From Pseudomonadota bacterium (GTDB taxonomy: Bacteria; Myxococcota_A; Polyangia; Haliangiales; Haliangiaceae): 64,000 bases of DNA. The position numbers were made by a program, and so were the translations under genes. The notes beneath the pieces are model-generated. The model searched no databases and had not been told where the DNA came from. It saw nothing but the letters and a program-made list of their open reading frames with translations. The stretch is from NCBI GenBank assembly GCA_022360315.1, contig JAKSDA010000065.1, positions 1-64,000 on the forward strand. Reading direction: 5' to 3'. Below, piece after piece: positions 1-10,494 of the stretch; the stretch's first letter is position 1; the number at the start of each line of letters is the position of its first letter.

Positions 1-141
1 GCGTCGCCAGAGCGGCGATCCATCACCGCCAGCGGGCTTGCTCGTCGGTCAAATACACCCAGTATTCTCCACTCCTCGCGCACCCACTGGCGGCGCGCCT
101 CGTCGCTCTGGCTCGGTCCGAGGTTTTTGGACCGGCTCTTA
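1..141 (+). repeat. MITE-like repeat family A, copy 1 (cut by window edge)
   Basis: This stretch is nearly identical to 24772-24913 and 51781-51921, and to the reverse complement of 53846-53957. The right end reads TTTTTGGACCGGCTCTTA, which is the inverse of the left end TAAGAGCCGGTCCAAAA seen in the complete copies; here the left end lies outside the window. It encodes no transposase. Short open frames across it are the same in every copy and are best read as a by-product of the repeat. It ends about 10 bases after the stop of the DUF4097-like gene. Confidence 0.85.
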
Positions 142-151
142 TTCGATCACC

Positions 152-1153
152 CTACTCGATCACGGCGAACTGAATGTTTCCCATGCGCGAGCGCAATTCG
201 ATCAGCGCGGGTTGGTCGGTGTTTCGCTCCGGTCTTCCAGCGGACAACGAGCCGACCAGGGCGCCGCGATCGTCGGCCCTGGCCCTGAGTCTGGCTGGCA
301 GCGTTACTCGACCACTATGCGAGCGAGCCTGCACCGAAAGCGGCACCGTATGGCCGAGTCTGACCTCGATGTTGCCCCGGTAGCTGTTGATGCGATAGCG
401 GCCTCCGGCCACGGCAATGCCCTGCAATCGAATATTTCCCTTGGTGGTGCGCAAGCTCAGCTCGCGAACCTGGACCTGACGGCCCTTGATGTCGCCCTCG
501 TGCACTCTTGCGTCCAGGCGTTTGCCGCGCACAATGACCAGGTCCATGTCGCCGGCGATCGCCTGGGCGTCCACTGCGCCAAAAATATCGACAAAATTCT
601 GCTTGCCCGACAACGAGTGAGTCACCACCGTGCCCAGCATGTTTTGCACCGCAATATCACCGGCGTGCGCATTGAGAGCAGCGCCGTTTTCCATGCCGCT
701 AACCTCGAGCTTGTCGTTCCATACCCGGGCATTGACCGCAGCTGAACGCGGCGCGTGGATGATCAGATCGATTCGCACACTGCCGTTGGGAATCGGCTTG
801 GCCCGCCGGCCCGCCGTGATCCGCGTCGAGATGCGAACCGGGCCGTTGGGATCGGTGATGAGAGTGACTTTGAGTCGATCGAGTGTCTCCCTGTCGTGCG
901 CCCGCTTGACCGCCGCAATGGTGACATGCTCGGAGTCGCGGCCCTGAATGCGTACCTCGCCCAACCGGTTGTCGACCTCGACCGAGGTGATCGTTCCTCC
1001 GGTTGGCTTGACCTCGACCACGTCGTGCTCGAATACACCACGCGACGTGCTGCGCGCAGACGTCTGCGCCAGGGCCTGACCGGCAGCCACGGCGGCACAA
1101 AGCGCGTACGCGACCATCGCCCGCCACAGCAGTCCATTCACTCTGCCACTCAT
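152..1153 (-). CDS. DUF4097-like secreted beta-repeat protein
   Basis: A 333-residue protein with an N-terminal signal peptide (hydrophobic run about residues 10-29 ending AAGQALA) followed by many short beta-strand repeats of the type G-x-I-x-V/L (for example VDNRLGEVRIQG, HAGDIAVQNM, HSGRVTLPA). This is the pattern of DUF4097/DUF4098 putative adhesin-like right-handed beta proteins, which have no known enzymatic role. It is the third gene of an operon: its ATG overlaps the stop of the anti-sigma gene in an ATGA, so translation is probably coupled. DUF4097 proteins commonly sit beside ECF sigma/anti-sigma pairs, so a role in envelope stress sensing is plausible but inferred. Confidence 0.85.
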   Translation of the reverse strand: MSGRVNGLLWRAMVAYALCAAVAAGQALAQTSARSTSRGVFEHDVVEVKPTGGTITSVEVDNRLGEVRIQGRDSEHVTIAAVKRAHDRETLDRLKVTLITDPNGPVRISTRITAGRRAKPIPNGSVRIDLIIHAPRSAAVNARVWNDKLEVSGMENGAALNAHAGDIAVQNMLGTVVTHSLSGKQNFVDIFGAVDAQAIAGDMDLVIVRGKRLDARVHEGDIKGRQVQVRELSLRTTKGNIRLQGIAVAGGRYRINSYRGNIEVRLGHTVPLSVQARSHSGRVTLPARLRARADDRGALVGSLSAGRPERNTDQPALIELRSRMGNIQFAVIE

Positions 1154-1971
1154 GGCAAGGCCCCCGGCTGGTCGGGGTCGCGCCCGGCAATGACCACACC
1201 GTCCACGACCACGGCCTGCAGAAAATCGATCTCGGCCTGATAGACGGCGTAAAGCGCATCGCGACTCTTCGCCGTCGGGTGAGCCGTCGAGCGATCCCGG
1301 CCATGCCGGACAACGAGGGCCTGCTTTTGCTGGCGCGCCTCGCGATCGAATACCGCGAGCCGAGCATCGAATATCGCGCTGAGGTCGGCTGGCCAGTTGG
1401 CCCGTTCTTGCGCCGCAAGCCGACGCAGATCGTCAATTATCGCGCGATAGCGGCGATCGGCTTCGACCAGCTCGCGACTCCGCATCGCGAAAAAATCGCC
1501 GCCCGATGACCCGTCCGAGCGATCGATGAAGAGCTCCGACACATTGTGGACGCCGTCGTCGCCCGAGTCACCAACTGAATCCTTTACCGAGTCCCCGGCA
1601 ATCGGGGTGGACATCGCCGGTCCCTCACCCGGGCGCCAGAGCCACAGAATCAGCACCACAGCAGCGCCCACCGCCACGGCGCCGTGCAGAAGAAATGGCC
1701 GCACGGCCTGCCAGCGCAGCCATAACCACGACCGATTGGCATCGGCGATCTCGGCCTCGGCAAGCCCTTGCTCGACTTTCCGCCACAGGCTGGCCGGCGG
1801 GTCGAGAAACTCGAGGCCCGCTGCCGTATCGCGAATCGTCGCCATGTCCTCGACCAGCTCGAGACAGCGCGAGCAACCGCGCAGATGTCCGCGCAGCGCA
1901 CTCAAACGCGCCTCGTCCAGATCGCCATCAATGTACCTCGAAGCCAATCGATCGATGTCGCGACAGCGCAT
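1150..1971 (-). CDS. Zinc-finger anti-sigma factor (single-pass membrane)
   Basis: About 273 residues. The N-terminus has the zf-HC2 signature of anti-sigma factors: C-R-D-I near the start and H-x3-C-x2-C (HLRGCSRC), with the usual spacing. A single membrane segment (PFLLHGAVAVGAAVVLILWL) follows a cytoplasmic helix, then an extracytoplasmic tail of about 150 residues. It should bind and inhibit the sigma factor encoded just upstream. An ATG at 1986 overlaps the sigma stop as ATGA, but the ATG at 1971 has a much better ribosome site (AAGGGGGAG) and begins directly at the zinc finger, so I chose it. The 3' end overlaps the DUF4097-like gene by four bases. Confidence 0.88.
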   Translation of the reverse strand: MRCRDIDRLASRYIDGDLDEARLSALRGHLRGCSRCLELVEDMATIRDTAAGLEFLDPPASLWRKVEQGLAEAEIADANRSWLWLRWQAVRPFLLHGAVAVGAAVVLILWLWRPGEGPAMSTPIAGDSVKDSVGDSGDDGVHNVSELFIDRSDGSSGGDFFAMRSRELVEADRRYRAIIDDLRRLAAQERANWPADLSAIFDARLAVFDREARQQKQALVVRHGRDRSTAHPTAKSRDALYAVYQAEIDFLQAVVVDGVVIAGRDPDQPGALP

Positions 1972-1982
1972 GCTCTCCCCCT

Positions 1983-2624
1983 TCATGACCGAGTAGTCGA
2001 CCGGGACGACGAGCGCTCGGCAGCGAGTTCTGGACCCAGAAACGACCGCATCTTGGCTCTGGCCTTGTGCAGCTGCGACTTGGATGTACCGATCCGGCAG
2101 CCCATGATCGCGGCGCATTCCTCGTGCGACAACCCCTCCACATCGTGCAGGACCAAAATAGCGCGATATCCGGCCGGCAGCCTGGCAAGAGCACTTTCGA
2201 GACGAGCCGCCAGAGTCGGGTCGCGCGGGGTCGCCGCAGGTGCCGGGACATGCTCCAACGCGTCTTCACCGGCATGGGTGTGCCGATTGCGCTTGGTCAC
2301 GTGGGTGAGCGCGGCATTGACCGCGAGCCGATAGATCCACGTGCCGAGCGCCGAGTCGCCCCGAAATTTCGGCAGGCCGCGAAAAATGCGAACAAACACG
2401 TCCTGGGCCACCTCTTCGGCATCCTGACCCCCGGCGATGCGGGTGACCAGGCCGAATACGCGCCGCTTGTACTGATGATAAAGCGCTTCCATGGCCCGCT
2501 CTTCGCCACGACGACAGGCCGCGATGAGCTCGGCGTCGCAGTCATAAACAGCAGAAGCACGGGATGTAGGACGCAGAATTCGCTCTTCGGTCGAAATGGC
2601 CAGGTTCACGGTAGCTTCATCCAC
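1983..2624 (-). CDS. ECF (RpoE-like) sigma-70 family factor
   Basis: About 213 residues from a GTG at 2624 that has AGGAG six bases upstream; the frame stays open to 2765, but that would give an unusually long, low-complexity N-terminus. Region 2 is clear (EEVAQDVFVRIFRGLPKF, then TWIYRLAVNAA) and region 4 is clear (LPAGYRAILVLHDVEGLSHE, then a helix-turn-helix ending KSQLHKARAKMR). Region 3 is absent, as expected for group 4 sigma factors. It directs RNA polymerase to stress-type promoters and is presumably held inactive by the zinc-finger protein encoded immediately downstream. It is the first gene of a three-gene operon with ATGA junctions. Confidence 0.92.
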   Translation of the reverse strand: MDEATVNLAISTEERILRPTSRASAVYDCDAELIAACRRGEERAMEALYHQYKRRVFGLVTRIAGGQDAEEVAQDVFVRIFRGLPKFRGDSALGTWIYRLAVNAALTHVTKRNRHTHAGEDALEHVPAPAATPRDPTLAARLESALARLPAGYRAILVLHDVEGLSHEECAAIMGCRIGTSKSQLHKARAKMRSFLGPELAAERSSSRSTTRS

Positions 2625-2793
2625 ATCGGGCTCCTGGCCCGATGCAAATGTAGACCGCGACCCGCCGCAGTCGGTTGCCCGAACCGGATCAGATCTGCCA
2701 TGAGACTCTGTCCACATCCGCTCGCCGATACTAAAAGATCTATCATTCCAGTATATTGAAGGCAAGTCTCAGGAGCCTGACAGGGCCTCTGGC

Positions 2794-5229
<2,436 letters not shown>

Positions 5230-5317
5230 ACCATTGCCCGGCCAAGCCCGGCAGCCCCGCTGGCAAACCCGATAAGCCGTCAAAAACGCCCAAACCGTCA
5301 CCGGTTGATCGAGACAA

Positions 5318-5381
5318 CCGGCCGCCCGCTCCGTATCAACTTCCCTCGGCATCCCTTGCCGGGACGTCCGGCCGACGCGAA
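5318..5381 (-). repeat. Repeat family C, copy upstream of the sulfatase gene
   Basis: On the minus strand it reads GGACGTCCCGGCAAGGGATG, then CCGAGGGAAGTTGATACGG and AGCGGGCGGCCGG, matching the other family C copies. It lies between the small lipoyl-like gene and the chosen start of the sulfatase gene. Confidence 0.65.
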
Positions 5382-5400
5382 TCGGCCAGGCGGGCGGTCG

Positions 5401-5718
5401 TCACGCCTGGCGGTCGTCCAAGCCTGCAAGCGGTCGCAGGATCAAGAGAGCCTGAGAAGGGCGACGATGAATGCGATGTTCCTTGATGCTGCCAAAACGA
5501 TCGATCTGTCCGCGACATCCCGGAGGCGCCAGCAAAGGCTCGGCAGTGCCGTCCTCCCATTGCAGCGCACCCAGTACCTGTCCGGGAAACACCTGGGCGC
5601 CAATCTTGAGCCCTTCCGCCCGGACAAAACCGGCATACACCTTGCCGTTGTTGAAAAAGGCCGGCACCGTGCGAATTTCGTGATTCACAGCATCATAAAT
5701 ACAGGGCGGGATCGTCAT
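5401..5718 (-). CDS. Small lipoyl-domain-like protein of unknown function
   Basis: About 105 residues. The ATG at 5718 has GTAGGA four bases upstream and is preferred over an ATG at 5754. Residues about 18-70 (for example VYAGFVRAEGLKIGAQVFPG, then QVLGALQWEDG and APPGCRGQI) have the rhythm of a biotinyl/lipoyl barrel-sandwich domain, in which 'v..Gq.lg.l' and 'AP..G.i' are typical. No modifiable Lys in an M-K-M type turn is visible, so attachment of a cofactor is unlikely. It is co-oriented with, and upstream of, the sulfatase gene. I do not recognise a specific family. Confidence 0.5.
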   Translation of the reverse strand: MTIPPCIYDAVNHEIRTVPAFFNNGKVYAGFVRAEGLKIGAQVFPGQVLGALQWEDGTAEPLLAPPGCRGQIDRFGSIKEHRIHRRPSQALLILRPLAGLDDRQA

Positions 5719-6642
5719 CGTTCCTACCTGGGTTTTCCTGCCTCGATTTGCCATCTCAGTTTTCTGACGGCGGCACCCCGCAATTGGAGCTTTTTGTCAT
5801 CGTCCTTTACCATGTGGTGCAATCCATTCTGCATGCCATCCGATTGCCGCCCACCGTCAATTCCAAACCACCCGCGACAGTAGCCATTGTAGCACAGGAG
5901 AGCTGCTCGCGCAGCCATGTCGGTTGACGCTGTCGCCCGCCAGTGGCCGCGCCGTGCCGATCGGTATCCCTCGGTCACTGCCCAGGGCCAAAAATCGAAC
6001 ACAACACAGTGAAATGCGATTGTCGGAATTATCGGGTCTGATAACCCGATACTCCTCAGATGTTCCCGATTGCTGCGATCATATGGTAATACGTATGCGC
6101 TGTCGGGCCTCTCACATTGCAGATTTCAGCCCTCAGAGACATGTCCAACCATTGCTTCGAAGAGAGTCGGCTACCAGCAGATTTCGGGAAAATACCGATG
6201 TAACGAGTCTCATATCATTTCTCATGCCATCTCAGGCGATTTGTATTTAGCAGTCCGGACGTCCCCCAGGAAGTGCGAAGTGTAGTTCTTACTGAGCGGA
6301 GCGGAGCGGAGCGGCCATGCGGCCGGAGTATGCGGGCGTCACGCTGGTGGGGTCGGCGAGGATCAGCGGGCACAATCGTGTACCACTGCGCGGTTCGGGC
6401 ATAGATTGCGTCGTCTACACATGACCACGTTGGAACCATGCAACGTTGTGATCCACCAACGGGTTTCAGTGCAGCTGCATTCGGAAGGCCCAACGCCGCT
6501 ACTATAGTTGGGGCGCCGTCCGGCGGAGTGTCGTCGGGTCACCCGCGAGACCGACATCGGCGAAGCGGCGCTGTCGGTCGGGTCGCGCGCAGCTTCGGGA
6601 AAATGAGCTCTGCCGAATGCTGCCACCGGCCCATCCCGACTG
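5719..6642. other. Long non-coding stretch between divergent genes
   Basis: About 920 bases with no convincing gene on either strand; short open frames lack ribosome sites and protein-like composition. It contains an imperfect tandem run of GAGCG units (about 6293-6312) and, near its right end, one of two direct repeats that flank the DUF432-like/MscS pair. Promoters for both neighbours must lie here, but I could not place them with confidence. Confidence 0.5.
6477..6537 (+). repeat. Direct repeat flanking the DUF432-mscS pair, left copy
   Basis: It contains AACGCCGCTACTATAGTTGG and then GGCGCCGTCCGGCGGAGT, matching AACGCCGCTACCATTGTTGG with CCCTCCGGCGGACT at 8430-8470 in the same orientation. 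The match extends left (GCATTCGG-AAG here, GCGTTCGGGAAG there). Confidence 0.55.
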
Positions 6643-7566
6643 GTGCCACACCATCGTGTGGCCTGTCGTGAGACTGTGCAGAAATATGATAAAAATCGGG
6701 CGTTGACTGTACCAACTTCGACTCCGTCCCCTTCGACACCTCCGCGCTGGTGGGGCACTTTCGAGCTTGCCCAGGGCAACGCTGGCCACTGGCGCATCGG
6801 TCCCATGAATCTGTGGATCCAACATCTGCGCGAGGAATGGCGTCTGGCAACGAGCCACGACGAGGACGAGCTTCCGGTTGCCGTCCAGGTACCTGTCGAG
6901 TGCTCTGACCTGATGGCGCTAGACTCGGTATTGCGCTTCGCTCTGTCCAGCGTCGACGATCGCCTGCGTATAACCCCTATCCTGGCCGACCGCCACGTGG
7001 TCAGTCAGCCACAGCACCCGTTCTACATTCCGGCTCGTACCGAGAGCACGGTGTATGTGACCAGCCCGATGTGGATACGCATCGAAGTGGGTGAGACGCC
7101 GGTTCTGCTGACCGAGATTCCCATCTTCAGACCATCGGATACCTGGTTTGGACCGACGCCCTCTCGGGGAGAACTGTGCTACGCCAGTCGGACATTTTGC
7201 CGGCTGCGTCTGGAAGACGTCGCGGTCCGTCCCCACCGTGCCCACACCGCGGTCACTGTGCGCAACAAGTCAGCTGCGCCCTTTCTTCTGGAACGCATGA
7301 AGCTCCCGGTGGTGTACCTGCCATTGTTCTGCGCTCGAGATGGGGTCTTCTGGACTCGTGATGTGAAATTCGACTATCGAGAAGGCGAAGAATTCGCCCC
7401 GCTTCGATACGGCGGTACCACCCCGGCGCGAGCAGCCGACGCCGAATTGATCTGTGGCCCCCGCCAAGAAGCCGATGTCGGCCTGGCCGTGCAGGTGTTC
7501 ACCTCGCTGTTTTCCGGCTGGCCTCCACGGTCCGCCAACCCGAACAGCAAAAAGGGCCAAACATGA
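6643..7566 (+). CDS. DUF432-like protein, partner of MscS channel
   Basis: About 307 residues from a GTG at 6643; the true start may be the TTG at 6703, since TATGATAAAAAT just before it looks more like promoter than coding sequence. The soluble protein has features I associate with DUF432: a tryptophan-rich start (WWGTFELAQ, then WRIGPMNLWIQHLREEWRLA), a middle W-I-R-I-E-V segment, and a C-terminal YLPLFCARDGVFWTRDVKF block. DUF432 genes are often next to MscS-type channels, as here (26 bases before the channel gene). This suggests a cytoplasmic partner or regulator of the channel, which is inference. No signal peptide or catalytic motif is visible. Confidence 0.7.
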   Translation: MPHHRVACRETVQKYDKNRALTVPTSTPSPSTPPRWWGTFELAQGNAGHWRIGPMNLWIQHLREEWRLATSHDEDELPVAVQVPVECSDLMALDSVLRFALSSVDDRLRITPILADRHVVSQPQHPFYIPARTESTVYVTSPMWIRIEVGETPVLLTEIPIFRPSDTWFGPTPSRGELCYASRTFCRLRLEDVAVRPHRAHTAVTVRNKSAAPFLLERMKLPVVYLPLFCARDGVFWTRDVKFDYREGEEFAPLRYGGTTPARAADAELICGPRQEADVGLAVQVFTSLFSGWPPRSANPNSKKGQT

Positions 7567-7592
7567 TATTTTCACCGTAGCGAGGTCCGGCC

Positions 7593-8408
7593 ATGAGCGA
7601 TGTTTTGGCCAACATAAGGGAGTTTCTCACCCACGAGCAGGTCCAGGGCGGACTCAAGGCGATTGCGATTGTCCTCATCGGATTCTTGCTGCTGCGCCTG
7701 GTCCGTCGCCGAATCCGGATCGAAGCGCAGCGCGCCCAACAGACCATGATCGTGCGGCGCGTCCTCACCGCCCTCATCGTCGTCGTCACCGCAGCCTGGG
7801 CGCTGTCGTCGATCGGCTTCGATCTTCGCGTCGTGCTCGGCGCGGCCGGCGTTCTCACCGTGGCTGTAGGCTTTGCCGCACAAACCTCGGTATCCAATCT
7901 GATAAGCGGCATCTTCCTGGTCGCCGAGCGCCCATTCTCTCTCGGCGACTTGATCCGGGTCGGCGATGTCACCGGCGAGGTACTGTCCATCGATTCGCTG
8001 TCGATCAAACTGCGCACCTTCGACAACTTGCTGGTACGTATTCCCAACGAGACCATGCTCAAGGCCAATGTTACAAACCTGACCCACTTCACAGTGCGCC
8101 GCTACGATATGAAGATCAGTGTGGCGTACAAAGAGGACATCGCCCGAGTGCGAGAAATCCTGATCGACGTCGCCCACAAGAATCCCCTTTGCCTGGAGGA
8201 GCCGAGCCCCCTCATCCTCGTTCTCGGCTTTGGCGACTCCGCGCTCGAGCTGCAGTTTTCGATATGGGCCGCAAAAGAGAATTATCTGGACCTGCGCACA
8301 TCGATGCACGAAGAGGTCAAAACCGCATTTGACCGGCACGGTGTCGAGATTCCCTTTCCCCAGCGAACCGTTCATCTCAGTCGGCAGGCGACAGGCGACG
8401 AGCTCTAG
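7593..8408 (+). CDS. MscS-family mechanosensitive ion channel
   Basis: 271 residues, close to the size of E. coli MscS. Three membrane segments are visible: about residues 21-36, 52-73 and the pore helix about 77-105, which has the Gly/Ala-rich packing pattern of TM3 (AAGVLTVAVGFAAQTSVSN). It is followed by the conserved beta domain (ERPFSLGDLIRVGDVTGEV, then SIKLRTFDNLLVRIPNE) and the C-terminal alpha-beta domain. It releases osmolytes from the cell on hypo-osmotic shock. It follows the DUF432-like gene by 26 bases, so co-transcription is likely. Confidence 0.95.
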   Translation: MSDVLANIREFLTHEQVQGGLKAIAIVLIGFLLLRLVRRRIRIEAQRAQQTMIVRRVLTALIVVVTAAWALSSIGFDLRVVLGAAGVLTVAVGFAAQTSVSNLISGIFLVAERPFSLGDLIRVGDVTGEVLSIDSLSIKLRTFDNLLVRIPNETMLKANVTNLTHFTVRRYDMKISVAYKEDIARVREILIDVAHKNPLCLEEPSPLILVLGFGDSALELQFSIWAAKENYLDLRTSMHEEVKTAFDRHGVEIPFPQRTVHLSRQATGDEL

Positions 8409-8410
8409 CA

Positions 8411-8434
8411 GCGTTCGGGAAGAATCCCGAACGC
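8411..8434 (+). terminator. Hairpin after mscS
   Basis: A perfect 10-bp stem, GCGTTCGGGA / TCCCGAACGC with an AGAA loop, begins three bases after the stop codon. There is no clear T-run after it, so it may act as a weak or Rho-assisted terminator or an mRNA-stabilising end. It forms the left part of the right-hand flanking direct repeat. Confidence 0.6.
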
Positions 8435-8477
8435 CGCTACCATTGTTGGGCAAAGCCCTCCGGCGGACTCCGGCCGG
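8411..8477 (+). repeat. Direct repeat flanking the DUF432-mscS pair, right copy
   Basis: Same-orientation partner of 6477-6537. The common core is AACGCCGCTACYATWGTTGG followed by a YCCGGCGGA block. The two copies enclose exactly the two-gene cassette. Confidence 0.55.
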
Positions 8478-8653
8478 CCGCACCATGTCTCGAATTGAGC
8501 GACTGTCTCAAACGTGTACAAATCGATTGGCACTCATCCGCTGGGGTTAGTAGCGGCGCGCTTACTGGTCGGCTTGGTCTCTTTCAACATTCGCCTTCTG
8601 CGCCGGTTTATGCGAAGATTGTGGGGTTCTTCGATCCAGGGACGAGGCTCGTC

Positions 8654-10381
8654 ATGCGCGCTGCATTGCGCTACGTCTTACTGAGCTGCATCTTGGCCGG
8701 CGCGTTCGGGCGCATGGGTTGCCACGGTCTCGGCCCGATCAACGAGTGCAACGACGGTGCCGACAATGACGGCGACGGTCTCATCGATTGGCTCGATTCC
8801 GGCTGCAGCCCCGCGTGCACGGGCAATGACCGGCCCGACAGTGAGAGGTTGCCCGTATGCGGCGACTGCATCGACAATGATGGCGACGGGCTGATCGATG
8901 GCGACGATCCTGGCTGTGCCGGAGCAAGCGGCACAACCGAGTTCGACGAACCTCGCCCGGCGTGCGGCAACGGGCTCGACGACGACGGCGACGGGCTGAT
9001 CGACTATCCAGACGAGCCCGGATGCCTGTTTCCTGTCGACAACGACGAGAGCGACTCCTGTCCCGGGGGGCCGGGATGTCCGGCGTGCGGCAATGGGCTC
9101 GACGACGACGGCGATGGCAAGGCCGATTTTCCGGCTGATGTGGGCTGCCAGAGCGCGGCGTATATCGAGGAGTACGACCTCCTGGGACCGATCTGTGGCG
9201 GCCTGCTGGTGCGCGCGTTTCCCGATATTCGCGAGGGGTCGGGACAGGCTGCAGGGGCGATCGAACGAGATGGTGCAAGCGGCTTTTTCAGCCCGGTATG
9301 TGGTGGTGACGGTACTGAGAATGTGTGGGCGATCGATGTCGGCCAGCCGTCGACGCTGGTGGTCACGACCGACTTTGCCGAGACCGAGGTGGACACGGTG
9401 GTCTATCTCCGCCGCGATTGCGTCAATGCGGCGACCGAACTCGCCTGCAACGACAATGCGGGGTCGCAGACGCTTCACTCCGAGTTTGCGGTCGAGATTT
9501 CCCGGCCGGGCCGGCACTATCTGGTTGTCGACGGGGCCCGTTCGGCCAGCGGCGGCCGCTACCGGGTCGAGGTCGCGTCTTACGCGCCACTCGGCGGGCC
9601 GTGCGAGCTGACCTGCGCGCCCGGGCAGACCTGTCGTCCACTCGACTCGAGTACCGAGCAAGAGGCATGCTGGCCGCCGGTCTGCTCCGACCAGCACGAT
9701 AACGACGGCGACGGACTGATCGATTTTCCCTTCGAGCCGGGCTGTCAATCTCTCGAAGACAGCAGCGAGGAGGATAACTGCGCCGGCGGATCAGGTTGTC
9801 CGACGTGCAGCAACGGGACTGACGACGACGGCGACGGTACAGCCGATTTTCCGGCCGATATCGGCTGTCGTTCGGCTGGTGATGACAGCGAGGTCGACGA
9901 ATGTGTTGCCGGTGTTCCGTTGCACGCTATCGACCCGGCGGGGGTGACCGGGACCACCCCACCCAGTGGCTCTGGGTCGTTTTTCAGCGGCAGTTGTTCC
10001 TCGGCGCCGAGGCCGGAAGATGTGTATGCATTTCCGCTGCTCCGGTCTCTGTCCAGTTTGACTTTTTCCACCCAGGGCTCTGCCGGCGACACGATCACGT
10101 ATGTCCGCTTTGCCGATTGTGCCGATGATGGGGCCGAGGTCGGCTGCGAAAATGTCCCGGGCGGAGGCGAGAGGGTGACTGTACTGGATCCGCCGGCAGG
10201 GCTGTATTACGCCTTTGTGGACAGCGGGCTCGCCGCTGGTATCAGTTATGTTCTGCGGGTCTCGGGCACCATTGCTCCGGCCCAGCCATGTGATCCAGGC
10301 GATGCGGTATTCCGCTGCGAACATGGCTATATCTGCGACGAATTCAGGCGGATCTGCGCACCGCCGCCACCGGGCCAATAA
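8654..10381 (+). CDS. Secreted protein with MopE-like D-x-D-x-D-G repeats
   Basis: About 575 residues from the ATG at 8654 (ACGAGG upstream), which sits at a signal peptide (MRAALRYVLLSCILAGAFG); the open frame extends to 8495 but lacks a signal. Six Cys-bounded repeats of the form C-x-N/D-x-x-D-[ND]-D-G-D-G-x-x-D-x5-G-C (for example CGNGLDDDGDGLIDYPDE) resemble the putative metal-binding motif of MopE-type proteins common in myxobacteria. They alternate with two PPC-like beta domains (about residues 185-320 and 420-540). It is probably a surface or outer-membrane-associated calcium-binding protein; the repeats are known from the family, but the function is unknown. Confidence 0.85.
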   Translation: MRAALRYVLLSCILAGAFGRMGCHGLGPINECNDGADNDGDGLIDWLDSGCSPACTGNDRPDSERLPVCGDCIDNDGDGLIDGDDPGCAGASGTTEFDEPRPACGNGLDDDGDGLIDYPDEPGCLFPVDNDESDSCPGGPGCPACGNGLDDDGDGKADFPADVGCQSAAYIEEYDLLGPICGGLLVRAFPDIREGSGQAAGAIERDGASGFFSPVCGGDGTENVWAIDVGQPSTLVVTTDFAETEVDTVVYLRRDCVNAATELACNDNAGSQTLHSEFAVEISRPGRHYLVVDGARSASGGRYRVEVASYAPLGGPCELTCAPGQTCRPLDSSTEQEACWPPVCSDQHDNDGDGLIDFPFEPGCQSLEDSSEEDNCAGGSGCPTCSNGTDDDGDGTADFPADIGCRSAGDDSEVDECVAGVPLHAIDPAGVTGTTPPSGSGSFFSGSCSSAPRPEDVYAFPLLRSLSSLTFSTQGSAGDTITYVRFADCADDGAEVGCENVPGGGERVTVLDPPAGLYYAFVDSGLAAGISYVLRVSGTIAPAQPCDPGDAVFRCEHGYICDEFRRICAPPPPGQ

Positions 10382-10494
10382 CGGCGTCACCGGGCATGCA
10401 TGGTTCCATGCTCCGGGCAGAACCTGCTCGCGTCTGAGCGCAGCATTGACAGTGGTAGTCCACTTCCAGCGCCGGTCCCTCTGACCGCCCGAGG

